NCBI RefSeq assembly: GCF_963675985.1
Contig: NZ_OY780958.1
Coordinates: 2,542,001-2,606,000, forward strand
Reading direction: 5' to 3'
DNA: 64,000 bases
Source of the DNA: an uncultured Roseibium sp.
GTDB taxonomy: Bacteria; Pseudomonadota; Alphaproteobacteria; Rhizobiales; Stappiaceae
The notes beneath the pieces were generated by a model that did not search any database, was not told where the DNA came from, and was given only the letters and a program-made list of their open reading frames with translations. Shown here piece by piece: positions 52,410 through 61,050 of this stretch. A program made the position numbers and the translations under genes. Numbering within the stretch: position 1 is the first letter of the stretch; each line of letters starts with the position of its first letter.

Positions 52410-52805
52410 GGGCAGTCCTTCGCGGTCGGACCAGCTTATCGCTTTTTCGCTGCAGATATTTGACAAGGCTCAAGCACGGAACGCAAAAGTTCTGTCGGAT
52501 CAATAGATTGCGCGCGACCGCCGAAAACGGGCCTTTCGGCTTGCACTTTCAGTGGCACAATTTCCGTTTAGGATGAATTCGTGCCGGTAACGTCAATGGC
52601 TGGTTTCGGCGCGTCTTCGAGGTTATCAGGGAAAATGCCGGAACGGGATCTGCAGAATACGCCGGAGTTCCGCTCTCTTGATCGATAGCGTTAATTTTTT
52701 CTTGCTCAAGGGGCATAACCGAAACTACCTTTCCGCTAGGTGCACGGGCATACAACCAGAAGCCTTACTCCGATACTGGAGACGGTTTCGAGGAGAGTGA
52801 CTGCG
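52410..52805. other. Intergenic region upstream of the ATPase operon
   Basis: These 396 bases separate the ATPase start from the divergent small gene at 52806. Apart from the FNR-like box at 52460-52473, I see only short AT-rich runs that could be promoters and no supported gene. Confidence 0.5.
52460..52473 (-). promoter_or_regulatory. FNR/FixK-like box TTGACAAGGCTCAA
   Basis: TTGA-N6-TCAA symmetry matches TTGAY-N4-RTCAA at 9 of 10 positions and is centred about 57 bases upstream of the ATPase start. It suggests induction at low oxygen, as also proposed for 47541. Confidence 0.55.
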
Positions 52806-53063
52806 ATGAGCAACGAAAATGACGATGCATTGACAAACGCATTCAATGCCGACGCCTACTGGGGAAAAACCACCGCCAACGTGGAGCAGCAGCTCGCCAA
52901 CCTTCTGGAAGAAGCCCGTAAATACAGTGTCGATCCCTTCGTCCGGTCCATCTGCGATCAGTTATTTGACCATCCGCGGCCGGAAACGCTTGTTGGCTGG
53001 CAGGCGGAATTGTTGATAGAAGCGGTAAGCGAGCTCGTATACTGTGCGCGTTCCCAGCAGTGA
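52806..53063 (+). CDS. Small hypothetical protein
   Basis: This 85-residue acidic, mostly helical protein (VEQQLANLLEEARKYSVDPF, then LLIEAVSELVYCARS) has no recognised motif. The ATG at 52806 follows GAGGAG at a slightly long distance. The open frame extends upstream to 52740 but the first part looks like leader. It overlaps the next gene by 4 bases, so the two are cotranscribed. Confidence 0.6.
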   Translation: MSNENDDALTNAFNADAYWGKTTANVEQQLANLLEEARKYSVDPFVRSICDQLFDHPRPETLVGWQAELLIEAVSELVYCARSQQ

Positions 53064-53668
53064 GCCCCTTAGTGACGGCCGTTATGGCAGATGATTTTGT
53101 AGTCCGTTTTGAACTCGATGACATCTTGCGCGGCGGCGCCGATGATACGGCACGCGCGCTCCTGGATACGTGGCGCGCCAACGGTGGCCGCATCTGCGAT
53201 GAAATCGCGGGATTTACCGATCAGCTCGTGATTCTGGACGGTAAGCCCCAGGAGATCGATTCGCCCCAGGTGCTGTTTCACGGCGCCAATTCGCTGCTCA
53301 AGCGCAATCTCGGCAACAACCCGATGGCGGATAGTCCGCAGATCAAGCGAAACGATTTTTCCGCGGACTACCGTCGCATGTGCGCTCAGGCCTATTTCGA
53401 TACGGCCTCGGGCGGGCAACCGATCTTCGATCTGGTCCGAGTGTCCCGTCCGATGATTTCAGGCGACTATCAGAAACAGACCTATCACCGGCTGCTCCTG
53501 CCGGTGTTCACCGATCAGGGCGCCCGTTTCACTCTTTGCTATTCGCTGGATCTGGAGCCGCCCCGATATCCAGTGGCGAGTTCGCGACAATCGCAACTCC
53601 CTGAGGCGGGCACAGCAGGAGGCATAAATCTGAATATGCCCTGTTTTCCGGCGCTGCATCCCAGATAA
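53060..53668 (+). CDS. Hypothetical protein, possibly PAS-like
   Basis: This protein of up to 202 residues starts at a GTG at 53060 or an ATG at 53084 (MADDFVVRFELDD). Segments such as RRMCAQAYFDTASGGQPIFD and YHRLLLPVFTDQGARFTLCY recall PAS-type sensory domains of alphaproteobacteria; this is a weak impression. The last 45 residues overlap the convergent gene at 53529-54311 and look unlike the rest, so the annotated C-terminus is uncertain. Confidence 0.55.
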   Translation: MSPLVTAVMADDFVVRFELDDILRGGADDTARALLDTWRANGGRICDEIAGFTDQLVILDGKPQEIDSPQVLFHGANSLLKRNLGNNPMADSPQIKRNDFSADYRRMCAQAYFDTASGGQPIFDLVRVSRPMISGDYQKQTYHRLLLPVFTDQGARFTLCYSLDLEPPRYPVASSRQSQLPEAGTAGGINLNMPCFPALHPR

Positions 53669-54311
53669 AGCCGCTCGGCCAGACCGTCGGGAAGCCCCAC
53701 CGGAACGGCAGGCCCTTGGCTGCGTGGTGACGGGCCATCCAGGCATAGAAATTGGCCGGACGCCATTCCAGGTAACATCCGAGAATGCATAGACGGACGA
53801 GATAGGCCGCAACATCCGATCCCGCGAGAGCCGGATCCACGGAGGTGTCGCCAATATAGGCGAACGGCCCGGTCAGACCCTGGGCAAACGGGACGGAAGT
53901 TGGCGCGAGACGGGCCTGTCCACCGCCTTCCGCCCGGTAATTCCGGTACCAGAACCGCTGAATGTATTCCCGCAAGTCCCATCCGGCCACGTCGTCATAG
54001 CGGTTGGCCGTCGTACAGACCGTTCGGCCGGCTTCATCGTGCCCGGTCACGCCGAAAAACCGGCTCGGCGGCAGCGTATTCAGATCATCGCGAAAATACT
54101 CGCCGACGATCCGTTTTTTGGATTCAGCCACGGCCGCGGTGTAACTCGGAACGGTGTCATGCCAGCGAAGCTCGGCGACGCCGAGTTCCATAAGCTTGCC
54201 GCAGAGCGCCATTACGGATCTGGACAGGTCCAGAGAATTCAGCCCTCGCCCCTCCGGCTCAGCCGCGGCAATCCTGATATTCCATGCTTTGACATCTTGG
54301 ATAGTCATCAT
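53529..54311 (-). CDS. Conserved-looking hypothetical protein
   Basis: This protein of about 260 residues is rich in Trp and Tyr (YIQRFWYRNYRAEGGG, EWRPANFYAWMARHHAAKGL) and soluble, with no signal peptide. The motif TSVPFAQGLTGPFAYIGDTS is notable but unknown to me. The ATG pair at 54306-54311 has GGAG just upstream. It overlaps the convergent gene at 53060 by 140 bases. Confidence 0.6.
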   Translation of the reverse strand: MMTIQDVKAWNIRIAAAEPEGRGLNSLDLSRSVMALCGKLMELGVAELRWHDTVPSYTAAVAESKKRIVGEYFRDDLNTLPPSRFFGVTGHDEAGRTVCTTANRYDDVAGWDLREYIQRFWYRNYRAEGGGQARLAPTSVPFAQGLTGPFAYIGDTSVDPALAGSDVAAYLVRLCILGCYLEWRPANFYAWMARHHAAKGLPFRWGFPTVWPSGFIWDAAPENRAYSDLCLLLCPPQGVAIVANSPLDIGAAPDPANSKE

Positions 54312-54543
54312 TTTCTCCATGCGGACAGATGCGCAAAAACGCACCCCTGCCCCCCGTCCACATCGTGCCCACCACAAATTCGATCATCCGCAGCGGTCAA
54401 AATCCGGCCGGGAAGCGATTGGAATTCCCCTCAGTGTCAAGCCGCGTACAGCACCGTTCGTGACCGAAACAGATTTACCGGCCTGTGCCGTCACACGTTC
54501 TGATATGAGAGGCCCTGCAGCACACAACTGAGGGATTCGTATA

Positions 54544-54891
54544 ATGACCGCCTCCGTACAAAACGCACTGTCCGCCCTCGGCAAACTCCAGGACGGCCTT
54601 CAGGAACTTGGCCATGAGCGTCTGAACGCTGTCGCGGATGTCGTCGGGAAATGCCTGCGCTCCCTCGCGTCCCAGGTGGAATTCTACGAAAGCGCAAAAA
54701 CCCCACTGAGCAGCGTGATCGTCGACCGCAACGGACAGGAGACGCAGCAGGTCACGGGCATGCGGATGGAAGCGATCCACCTGAAAGGCACGGACCATGT
54801 GGTCTACGGCAAACCGGAGGCGATCGCGGCCTTGCGCGCATTGCTTCCCGAGGCAAGCGCCGACGATGACAGTTGGGAAGTCTATTTCTGA
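54544..54891 (+). CDS. Hypothetical protein
   Basis: This 115-residue protein has a helical N-terminal half (LSALGKLQDGLQELGHERLN) and a mixed C-terminal half (MRMEAIHLKGTDHVVYGKPE). GAGG precedes the ATG at 54544. No family is recognised. It ends 29 bases before the convergent protease stop. Confidence 0.6.
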   Translation: MTASVQNALSALGKLQDGLQELGHERLNAVADVVGKCLRSLASQVEFYESAKTPLSSVIVDRNGQETQQVTGMRMEAIHLKGTDHVVYGKPEAIAALRALLPEASADDDSWEVYF

Positions 54892-54919
54892 ACGGACGCG
54901 GGCGGCGGCCGGATCCGAT

Positions 54920-57010
54920 CTAACGCTGTTCCACTGCGGGCGGCGGATTGTCGATGAATTGTCGAGCGGCGGCAGCCTGCCGGGGATCGGCTTTTTCCAT
55001 CCGTACGTAGGCCCTTTCGGCAAGCTCGGGCCTGCCGCCGCGGACCCCCGCCTGAAGGACCAGACGCAAGGCCTGCGGATCGTCCGGCAGGGCTTTCAAG
55101 ACGAACTCCGCATGCGGTAGCATGGCCTTGAACCGGCCTGCCAGCTGCAGGGAAACCAGCAGGGACAGCCGGGCATTCAGGGAATGGGGCACTTGTTCGA
55201 CCGCTGCCTGGTGCAGGGCGACCGCCTGAACAAATGCCCCCGCCATGGCAAGCGCACGTCCGGCTTCCAGATAAAGACCTTCATTTTCTGCCGATATGCA
55301 GGCCGTGCGGATCTTTTCGATCAGCCGGGCAGCGGCCCGCCCGGCTTCAGCCGTTTCAATCTTCTCCAAGGCCGTTTCACAATCTGCCAGTGCCCTGCCG
55401 AGTTCGGCCTGCACCGAAGCGGCATCCGGCGCGTCACGGCCTTTGAGCACGGCGCGCACATCCCGGACCGGCAAGGCTTCGAAACGCCCCTCCCCGCCTC
55501 CGGCGGCAATTCCGACGAGCCGGCCGTTAACATCAACAAGTGCCCCGCCGCTCACACCCGGCTGCATGAAGCTCGTCACCTGAAGGCGCCCCAGATCCGC
55601 TGCCGGGTCGGGCGGCAGAAGCATCACGCCGGGCCGGAAGACCCGGATCTGGCGTCGCGCGATATCGGCGCCGACGGCGTAAAGTGCAGTATTCAGGTCG
55701 CCATCCGCGTCAGGATTCAGAACGACCCCGTCTTCGGGAAGGCCTTCCACCTCGATCAACGCAAGATCACCCCTGTAAGCGGAGGGCACCACCTTGCCTT
55801 TCAAGGGACCATTCGGCGTAAACACGGTCGCCTCGCTTCGGTCGGCGACCACGTGGCGATTGGTCACCAGGAGTGCGCTGCCGATGCGGACCGCACTTGC
55901 CAGCGGATCGAAGCTTTCCACCGGAAAGACGGCCTGCCGTGTCCGGCACACCGCCTTCGCATAGGGACAATCGGGCGTTCCGATCGCCGGGTTTGCCGCC
56001 TTTCGAGGCGCCTCCGAAGCATCGGCGAAGGAGAGACGGACCTTGGCCTCCAGCCCGGCACGCACATAGACGACTTCGGCTGTGTCGCCCGGACGAACCA
56101 GCGCCAGCGCGCTGACAACATCGCGCGGATGCCGGACGGCGCGGCCGGCGACGGCCTCAAGCAGGTCGCCGACCTGAAGCCCAGCCTTTGCCGCCGGTCC
56201 ATCGGACAGCGAAGCGACTCGAACCCCGGCGCGGATCGCAAGCTCCGAACGAGACGGCAGCTCCAGACCCCATCCGGCCGACACATAGTCGACCCGGCCG
56301 TCATCTTTCAGATCCTCCACCACACGCGTCACAAGATCCGCCGAGACCGCGAAATTGACGCCGATATTGGTATCGGCGGAAGAGGCGAATATCGCCGACA
56401 TCATGCCGACGAGACGCCCGTCCGCATCCACCAGCGCTCCGCCGGAACTGCCCGGATTGGCTGCCGCATCCGTCTGGATGAAATCCTCGATCCGGTTGAA
56501 CCCGGCATTCGCGACGTGGCGGGCGGAAACCACACCGCATGTTACCGACAGATCGAGGCCATAGGCGTTCGAAACGATGCAGACCGGATCGGCGAGAGAC
56601 GGCGCTGGGGCATGATCGAACACGGGCAGATCCGCATCCACATCGAGCAGGGCAATATCCGATGCTTCGTCGAACGCCTTCAGCCTTGCAGGTAGGATCC
56701 GTCCATCGACAAGGCGCACATCAATCCGCGGGTCAGGCATCCGGTTGGCCGGCGCCACCACATGGTAGGCAGTGGCGATCAGACCATTCTCGCCAACGAC
56801 CACGCCGGATCCTTCAGGAGCCCTGCCGGCGGGTGTCCCCCCGCCTCCCTGCGGCTTGCCGGGCCAGAGCGGCAAGACCGAGACGACCGACTGCAGCGTC
56901 TTTTCCGGCAAGGCCTCAGCCTCCCGGATTCCTGCAGCAAGCAAAACGAAGACCATCAGAACAGCCACCAGAGACTGGCGCAGACGGCTCGGCGGCAAAG
57001 GCGGACGCAT
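54920..57010 (-). CDS. Exported serine protease with two trypsin-like domains, a PDZ domain and TPR-like C-terminus
   Basis: This protein of about 696 residues has an N-terminal signal segment (LVAVLMVFVLLAAGIREAEA). A first DegP-like domain follows, with His in ATAYHVVAP, Asp in SDIALLDVDA and Ser in NPGSSGGALVD. Next come a PDZ region (GVRVASLSDGPAAKAGLQVG) and a second protease domain with His in VTNRHVVAD, Asp in GDLALIEVEG and Ser in QPGVSGGALVD. The last 150 residues contain TPR-like helices. Both catalytic triads look intact, which is unusual for HtrA proteins. The ATG at 57010 was chosen because the signal sequence starts there. It is divergent from the NHL gene. Confidence 0.85.
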   Translation of the reverse strand: MRPPLPPSRLRQSLVAVLMVFVLLAAGIREAEALPEKTLQSVVSVLPLWPGKPQGGGGTPAGRAPEGSGVVVGENGLIATAYHVVAPANRMPDPRIDVRLVDGRILPARLKAFDEASDIALLDVDADLPVFDHAPAPSLADPVCIVSNAYGLDLSVTCGVVSARHVANAGFNRIEDFIQTDAAANPGSSGGALVDADGRLVGMMSAIFASSADTNIGVNFAVSADLVTRVVEDLKDDGRVDYVSAGWGLELPSRSELAIRAGVRVASLSDGPAAKAGLQVGDLLEAVAGRAVRHPRDVVSALALVRPGDTAEVVYVRAGLEAKVRLSFADASEAPRKAANPAIGTPDCPYAKAVCRTRQAVFPVESFDPLASAVRIGSALLVTNRHVVADRSEATVFTPNGPLKGKVVPSAYRGDLALIEVEGLPEDGVVLNPDADGDLNTALYAVGADIARRQIRVFRPGVMLLPPDPAADLGRLQVTSFMQPGVSGGALVDVNGRLVGIAAGGGEGRFEALPVRDVRAVLKGRDAPDAASVQAELGRALADCETALEKIETAEAGRAAARLIEKIRTACISAENEGLYLEAGRALAMAGAFVQAVALHQAAVEQVPHSLNARLSLLVSLQLAGRFKAMLPHAEFVLKALPDDPQALRLVLQAGVRGGRPELAERAYVRMEKADPRQAAAARQFIDNPPPAVEQR

Positions 57011-57154
57011 CAGTCGGGCTCCGTGATCGGTCAGTTGGCCAGAGTATCGACGCCTAAAATAGAGCAGGAACGCTTTCCGGACAAAACCATGGGAAAACCT
57101 TCTTCTAGACGAAGCCGGAACTGATGATAAGCTCAGGTTGACCGGGAGGGGTCC

Positions 57155-58036
57155 ATGCGTCTTTCGACATGCCTTGTTTTTCTGTTGCTTGGCCTGGGTC
57201 TGGCGCAAGCCGCCATGGTGGGGGACAAGCCGAGGCCGTTTGCGGCCTTCGACATGGCGGGCCCCTCAAACCTGAACGATCCGTTTGACCTTGCCTTCGG
57301 ACCCGACGGGCGGCTCTACGTCGCCGACAAGCGGGGCAACAGGATCGCGGTCCTTGATCCCGAGACGCTGAACCTCGTCGAATCCGTAGCCTCCGGACAG
57401 GTTCCCGACGTCCATGACATCTCTTTCAGCAGCAACGGCGCTGCCGCGGTTGCGGCGACCGGCCTCGGTGCCGTGCTGATCTTCGATCGGCTGGAAGGCG
57501 AAAGACCGCAGGCATTAGACTTCCTGCCCGCCTCCAGCACGGAAGGGGTCCTGTCCCATTCCAATGGCCGCATCTACGCCACCACAGGAACGACCGGGCA
57601 TCTGGTCGCCTTTCAGGATGGTGAGGAAATCGGCTCGGTCGGCGGCCTGTTCGGCACCCACGACGTGGCCGAAGCCCCGGACGGCAACATCTGGGTCGCC
57701 TGTACCCGCAGGCGGCGGCTGGTCAAGTTCAGCCCGGACCTGAAAGAACTCCAGGTGCTGGATCAGCCGAAATTCGGCTTCCTTGCGCCTCGTTATCTCG
57801 ATATCGACGCACAGGGCCGTCTGGTGGTCGCCGACAGTGATGCGCAGCGGGTTCTTCTGATCGATCCGGACGGGCCGGACGGCGGCACGCTTCTGGGCGT
57901 TCTGGGCGACGGAACTCCGGGCGCGGGGGCGAACAAGTTCGCCAATCCGGAAGGCGTCGCGATCCGCGGCAATGACTACTATATTTCCGATTCCGGCAAC
58001 AACCGCATCGTCCGCTACACTGTCGTCACGAATTAG
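57155..58036 (+). CDS. Exported NHL/SMP-30-like beta-propeller protein
   Basis: This 293-residue protein has a signal peptide (about residues 1-20, CLVFLLLGLGLAQAA). Repeated propeller blades follow, seen as FDLAFGPDGRLYVADKRGNR, LDIDAQGRLVVADSDAQR and ISDSGNNRIVRYT. Such propellers bind proteins or act as lactonases. GGGAGGGG precedes the ATG. It is probably cotranscribed with the next gene, 8 bases away. Confidence 0.8.
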   Translation: MRLSTCLVFLLLGLGLAQAAMVGDKPRPFAAFDMAGPSNLNDPFDLAFGPDGRLYVADKRGNRIAVLDPETLNLVESVASGQVPDVHDISFSSNGAAAVAATGLGAVLIFDRLEGERPQALDFLPASSTEGVLSHSNGRIYATTGTTGHLVAFQDGEEIGSVGGLFGTHDVAEAPDGNIWVACTRRRRLVKFSPDLKELQVLDQPKFGFLAPRYLDIDAQGRLVVADSDAQRVLLIDPDGPDGGTLLGVLGDGTPGAGANKFANPEGVAIRGNDYYISDSGNNRIVRYTVVTN

Positions 58037-58044
58037 GAACATCC

Positions 58045-59586
58045 TTGGAAGAGCCCGTATCGCAACCGGATAAAACAAACCCTCCCCGATTGCCGCCGGT
58101 TTTCCTGCTGGTCTTCCTGCAGGCGGTCGTGTCGGCTGCAAGCCTCGTCGTCGAGATCGTGGCCGGCCGCATGCTTGCCCCTTATGTCGGCATGTCGCTT
58201 TACACATGGACCTCGATCATCGCCGTGGTGCTGGCCGGGTTCTCGGCCGGCCATTGGGCCGGGGGACGGCTTGCCGAAAGACCCGCGGCGACCGGACTCA
58301 CGGCGACAGGGCTCGGACTGGCCGGCGCGGCCCTGACCACGGCGGCCGCCGTGTTCCTGCTGCGCTGGAGTGCGGAACCGCTCATTAAGGCGCTGACGGC
58401 ACCCATCGCCTCGATCACCGCAATCTCCATGATCGTCTTCTTCCTGCCGTCGTTTTTCGCCGGCATCCCGGCGCCGGTTCTTGCCCGGATCGCAGTGGAC
58501 GCGGACCGTGAAAAGGCCGGACGGGCGCTCGGCGCGATGTTTGCGGCCGGCGCCCTCGGGGCGATCGCCGGGACGCTGCTGGCCGGTTTCGTTTTCATTT
58601 CGTTCCTCGGGACCATCGGCACCCTGGCGGTCGTCACCGCTACTTACGTTCTTTGCGCTGCACTCCTTCTTGGCCTGGCGCGCCGGAAAACCCCGGTGAT
58701 CATTCCGGCAGGCATGGTGCTTGTCGCAGCCCTGGCCGTGGCCGGGTCCGGTCTGGCGGCGGACAATCCCTGCAAGCGGGAAAGCAACTACTTCTGCATC
58801 CGGGTCGTGGACGTCTATCCGGAGGCGAAAACGCCGGTCAGGTTGATGGTGCTCGATCATCTCGCCCATGGAATTTCGGCGCGCGACTATCCCGAGATCA
58901 TGTTTACACCGCACGCCTCTATGCTGGAACTGATTGCCAGAACCCGCATGGAAGACAGACCGTATTCCGCTTTCTTTATCGGTGGCGGCACCTATTCGAT
59001 CCCCAGAGCCTGGGGGCCGAAGCCACAGGTTAAGGTCACCGTGGCCGAGATCGACCCGGCGGTGACCGAAATGGCCGAAAAGTATTTCTGGTTCGATCCC
59101 TCGGTCGCCCGGATTTTCCACGAGGACGCCAGGCGTGCACTGGCTTCGCGGCCCGACACATATGACGTGGTGATCGGCGACGCCTTTACCGATATCACCG
59201 TGCCGCAGCATCTGGTCACGAAGGAGTTCTTCGAACTGGTCAGAAGCCGTCTCACCGATGACGGCGTTTACCTGATGAATGTCATCGATCATGCGGACCA
59301 GCTGCAGGCATTGGCCTCGATCGCCGCAACGCTGCAATCGGTTTTTCCGGAAGTGGAAATCTGGGTGCAGAACACCGGCCAACCGCTGGAGGGGCGTCTG
59401 GTCTTCATTCTGGCCGCCGGAAATTCCCGCTCCAAGACATCCAGGCTGGACGGACTTGACCCGGAGCCATACGTGGCCGGGCGGCTTACACAGGATACAG
59501 TGAGGCGGCTGGCCACGCATGAAAACGCGCTCATCCTGACGGACGACTATGCTCCGATCGATCGCCTTATGGCGCTGCGGGAGTAA
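58045..59586 (+). CDS. Membrane-bound spermidine synthase-like (fused MFS/aminopropyltransferase fold) protein
   Basis: This 513-residue protein has about seven N-terminal membrane helices (residues 15-235, with SLVVEIVAGRMLAPYVGMSL). A C-terminal Rossmann domain resembles spermidine synthase (SAFFIGGGTYSIPRAW, VTVAEIDPAVTEMAEKYFWF, YDVVIGDAFTDITVPQHLVT). Proteins of this group often lack proven polyamine activity. The TTG at 58045 has AGGA six bases upstream and is the only sensible start. Confidence 0.85.
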   Translation: MEEPVSQPDKTNPPRLPPVFLLVFLQAVVSAASLVVEIVAGRMLAPYVGMSLYTWTSIIAVVLAGFSAGHWAGGRLAERPAATGLTATGLGLAGAALTTAAAVFLLRWSAEPLIKALTAPIASITAISMIVFFLPSFFAGIPAPVLARIAVDADREKAGRALGAMFAAGALGAIAGTLLAGFVFISFLGTIGTLAVVTATYVLCAALLLGLARRKTPVIIPAGMVLVAALAVAGSGLAADNPCKRESNYFCIRVVDVYPEAKTPVRLMVLDHLAHGISARDYPEIMFTPHASMLELIARTRMEDRPYSAFFIGGGTYSIPRAWGPKPQVKVTVAEIDPAVTEMAEKYFWFDPSVARIFHEDARRALASRPDTYDVVIGDAFTDITVPQHLVTKEFFELVRSRLTDDGVYLMNVIDHADQLQALASIAATLQSVFPEVEIWVQNTGQPLEGRLVFILAAGNSRSKTSRLDGLDPEPYVAGRLTQDTVRRLATHENALILTDDYAPIDRLMALRE

Positions 59587-59893
59587 CATGAAGGCAGGAA
59601 TGCACCCGTCGCCGCTTAGACAGCGTGTCTCCACCGCGGACAAAATACGTATACATACTAATCACTTATCAATCGATAAGTGCATATTCCCCCGGCACAA
59701 CGCCTAAAATCGGGTCAAACCGACGAACAATGGCTTGTTCCACCTTGCTGCGTCGCAATATTTGCGCTACCGGAAGACGAACATCGCTCCTTGTGCAGTT
59801 TCGATCAGGTAAAGCCTCCCTCCCGATGGCTTTTCCAGGACGTTGATCTGCATACCGGGGCGGTTCCAGTTCATTTATTTTCAGGAGTTGACC
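59587..59893. other. Intergenic region upstream of the peroxiredoxin gene
   Basis: This 307-base stretch contains a perfect inverted repeat CACTTATC-AATC-GATAAGTG (59663-59682). It also contains ACGTATACAT (59647-59656), one mismatch from the GntR-type box. The inverted repeat may be an operator for peroxide control; no gene is seen. Confidence 0.45.
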
Positions 59894-60439
59894 ATGATCG
59901 GCAAAAAAGTTCCGAACGTGACCTTCCGCACCCGCGTGCGTGACGAGTCCATCGAAGGCCCGAACCCGTTCCGGTGGGAGGACAAGACCTCCGACGACTA
60001 TTTCGCCGGGAAGCGCGTCGTTCTCTTCTCCCTGCCGGGTGCCTTCACCCCGACCTGCTCCACCTACCAGCTGCCGGACTTCGAAAAGCTCTATGACGAG
60101 TTCAAGGCCGAAGGTATCGACGAGATCTACTGCGTCTCCGTCAACGACGCCTTCGTCATGAACGCCTGGGCCAAGGCGCAGGGCGTCGACAAGGTGAAGG
60201 TCATTCCGGACGGCTCCGGCGAGTTCACCCGCAAGATGGGTATGCTGGTCGCCAAGGAAAACCTCGGCTTCGGCATGCGCTCCTGGCGCTACGGTGCCGT
60301 GATCAACGACGGCGTCGTCGAAATGTGGTTCGAGGAAGAAGGCTTCTCCGACAACTGCGAGAGCGACCCCTACGGCGTCTCCTCTCCGCAGAACATCCTG
60401 GAAAACCTGAAGGCCGCTGCTTCCACCGAAGCTGCCTGA
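59894..60439 (+). CDS. Peroxiredoxin, Prx5/type II family
   Basis: This 181-residue thiol peroxidase has the peroxidatic C55 in LPGAFTPTCSTYQLP and a catalytic-region arginine in FGMRSWRYGAVI. It reduces hydrogen peroxide and organic peroxides using glutaredoxin or thioredoxin. A second cysteine lies in FSDNCESDPYG near residue 155. The ATG at 59894 has AGGAG upstream. A strong terminator follows, so it is monocistronic. Confidence 0.92.
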   Translation: MIGKKVPNVTFRTRVRDESIEGPNPFRWEDKTSDDYFAGKRVVLFSLPGAFTPTCSTYQLPDFEKLYDEFKAEGIDEIYCVSVNDAFVMNAWAKAQGVDKVKVIPDGSGEFTRKMGMLVAKENLGFGMRSWRYGAVINDGVVEMWFEEEGFSDNCESDPYGVSSPQNILENLKAAASTEAA

Positions 60440-60462
60440 GCCTCAGGAACCGCCTGAAAATC

Positions 60463-60497
60463 AAAGCCCCGGAGCTGAACGGCTCCGGGGCTTTTCT
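60463..60497 (+). terminator. Rho-independent terminator after the peroxiredoxin gene
   Basis: Arms AAAGCCCCGGAGC and GCTCCGGGGCTTT form a 13-bp stem with a 6-base loop, followed by a T-rich tail (TTCTGTTTCTC further on). Confidence 0.9.
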
Positions 60498-60503
60498 GTT
60501 TCT

Positions 60504-60818
60504 CTAGCAATCCGCATTTGACGACATTGATTGCCATTCTTCCAATGTCGCGAAGATCGATGTGCCCGGCCACTGCGGATCCGGTTCCTGATGCCCGCTC
60601 CAAGTTAGATGGACCTCGGCAACCCTGCCGCCTTCAAGCAGGAAAAGGGCATCATCTGTGTCGTATCGGCGCCCGATCAATTTCACTTGGCATCCGAACA
60701 AACAGTGCTTTGGACCAACTTCGCGATGCAATTCTCCCTCCCAAGAGCGGCGATAATCCTCGCTCTCAGGTGCTTCTTCCACGCTTTCCCATGGTTTGAT
60801 CCAAGCCATACGCCCCAT
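60504..60818 (-). CDS. Hypothetical protein
   Basis: This 104-residue soluble protein is rich in Trp and acidic residues (AWIKPWESVEEAPESEDYRR, VKLIGRRYDTDDALFLLEGG, VHLTWSGHQEPDPQWPGTSI). The C-terminal half resembles small stand-alone proteins that read out a sequence-variable partner, but no family is recognised. The start is the ATG at 60818 or 60809. It is convergent with the peroxiredoxin gene. Confidence 0.65.
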   Translation of the reverse strand: MGRMAWIKPWESVEEAPESEDYRRSWEGELHREVGPKHCLFGCQVKLIGRRYDTDDALFLLEGGRVAEVHLTWSGHQEPDPQWPGTSIFATLEEWQSMSSNADC

Positions 60819-60922
60819 TCACCCGATATGCCGGCACATTACTCAATCCGAACAAACGTCGGCGAGCGATAAACGTGGAAATTCAAACACTTTTCTAATC
60901 AGCTTGAAATTCCGTCCGCGGA

Positions 60923-61039
60923 CTACCGGCCGTTGCGAACCTTCTCTTCGTCATCGGCACGCAATTCCAGCCACATGGCATTGAGGATGGCGAGGCAGCA
61001 GGCCAGCGGCATGCCGAGGAACCAGGCGAAGTACCACAT
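60923..61039 (-). CDS. cydX: Cytochrome bd oxidase small subunit CydX
   Basis: This 38-residue single-helix protein begins MWYFAWFLGMPLACCLAI, the classic CydX signature, and ends in a charged tail. It stabilises the haem-containing core of cytochrome bd. The ATG at 61039 has GAGGAG upstream and lies 11 bases after cydB. Confidence 0.9.
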   Translation of the reverse strand: MWYFAWFLGMPLACCLAILNAMWLELRADDEEKVRNGR

Positions 61040-61050
61040 GTCGTTTCTCC

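Noticed and set aside
58033..59643. 536-codon minus-strand open frame
   Set aside because: It is a shadow of the spermidine synthase-like gene.
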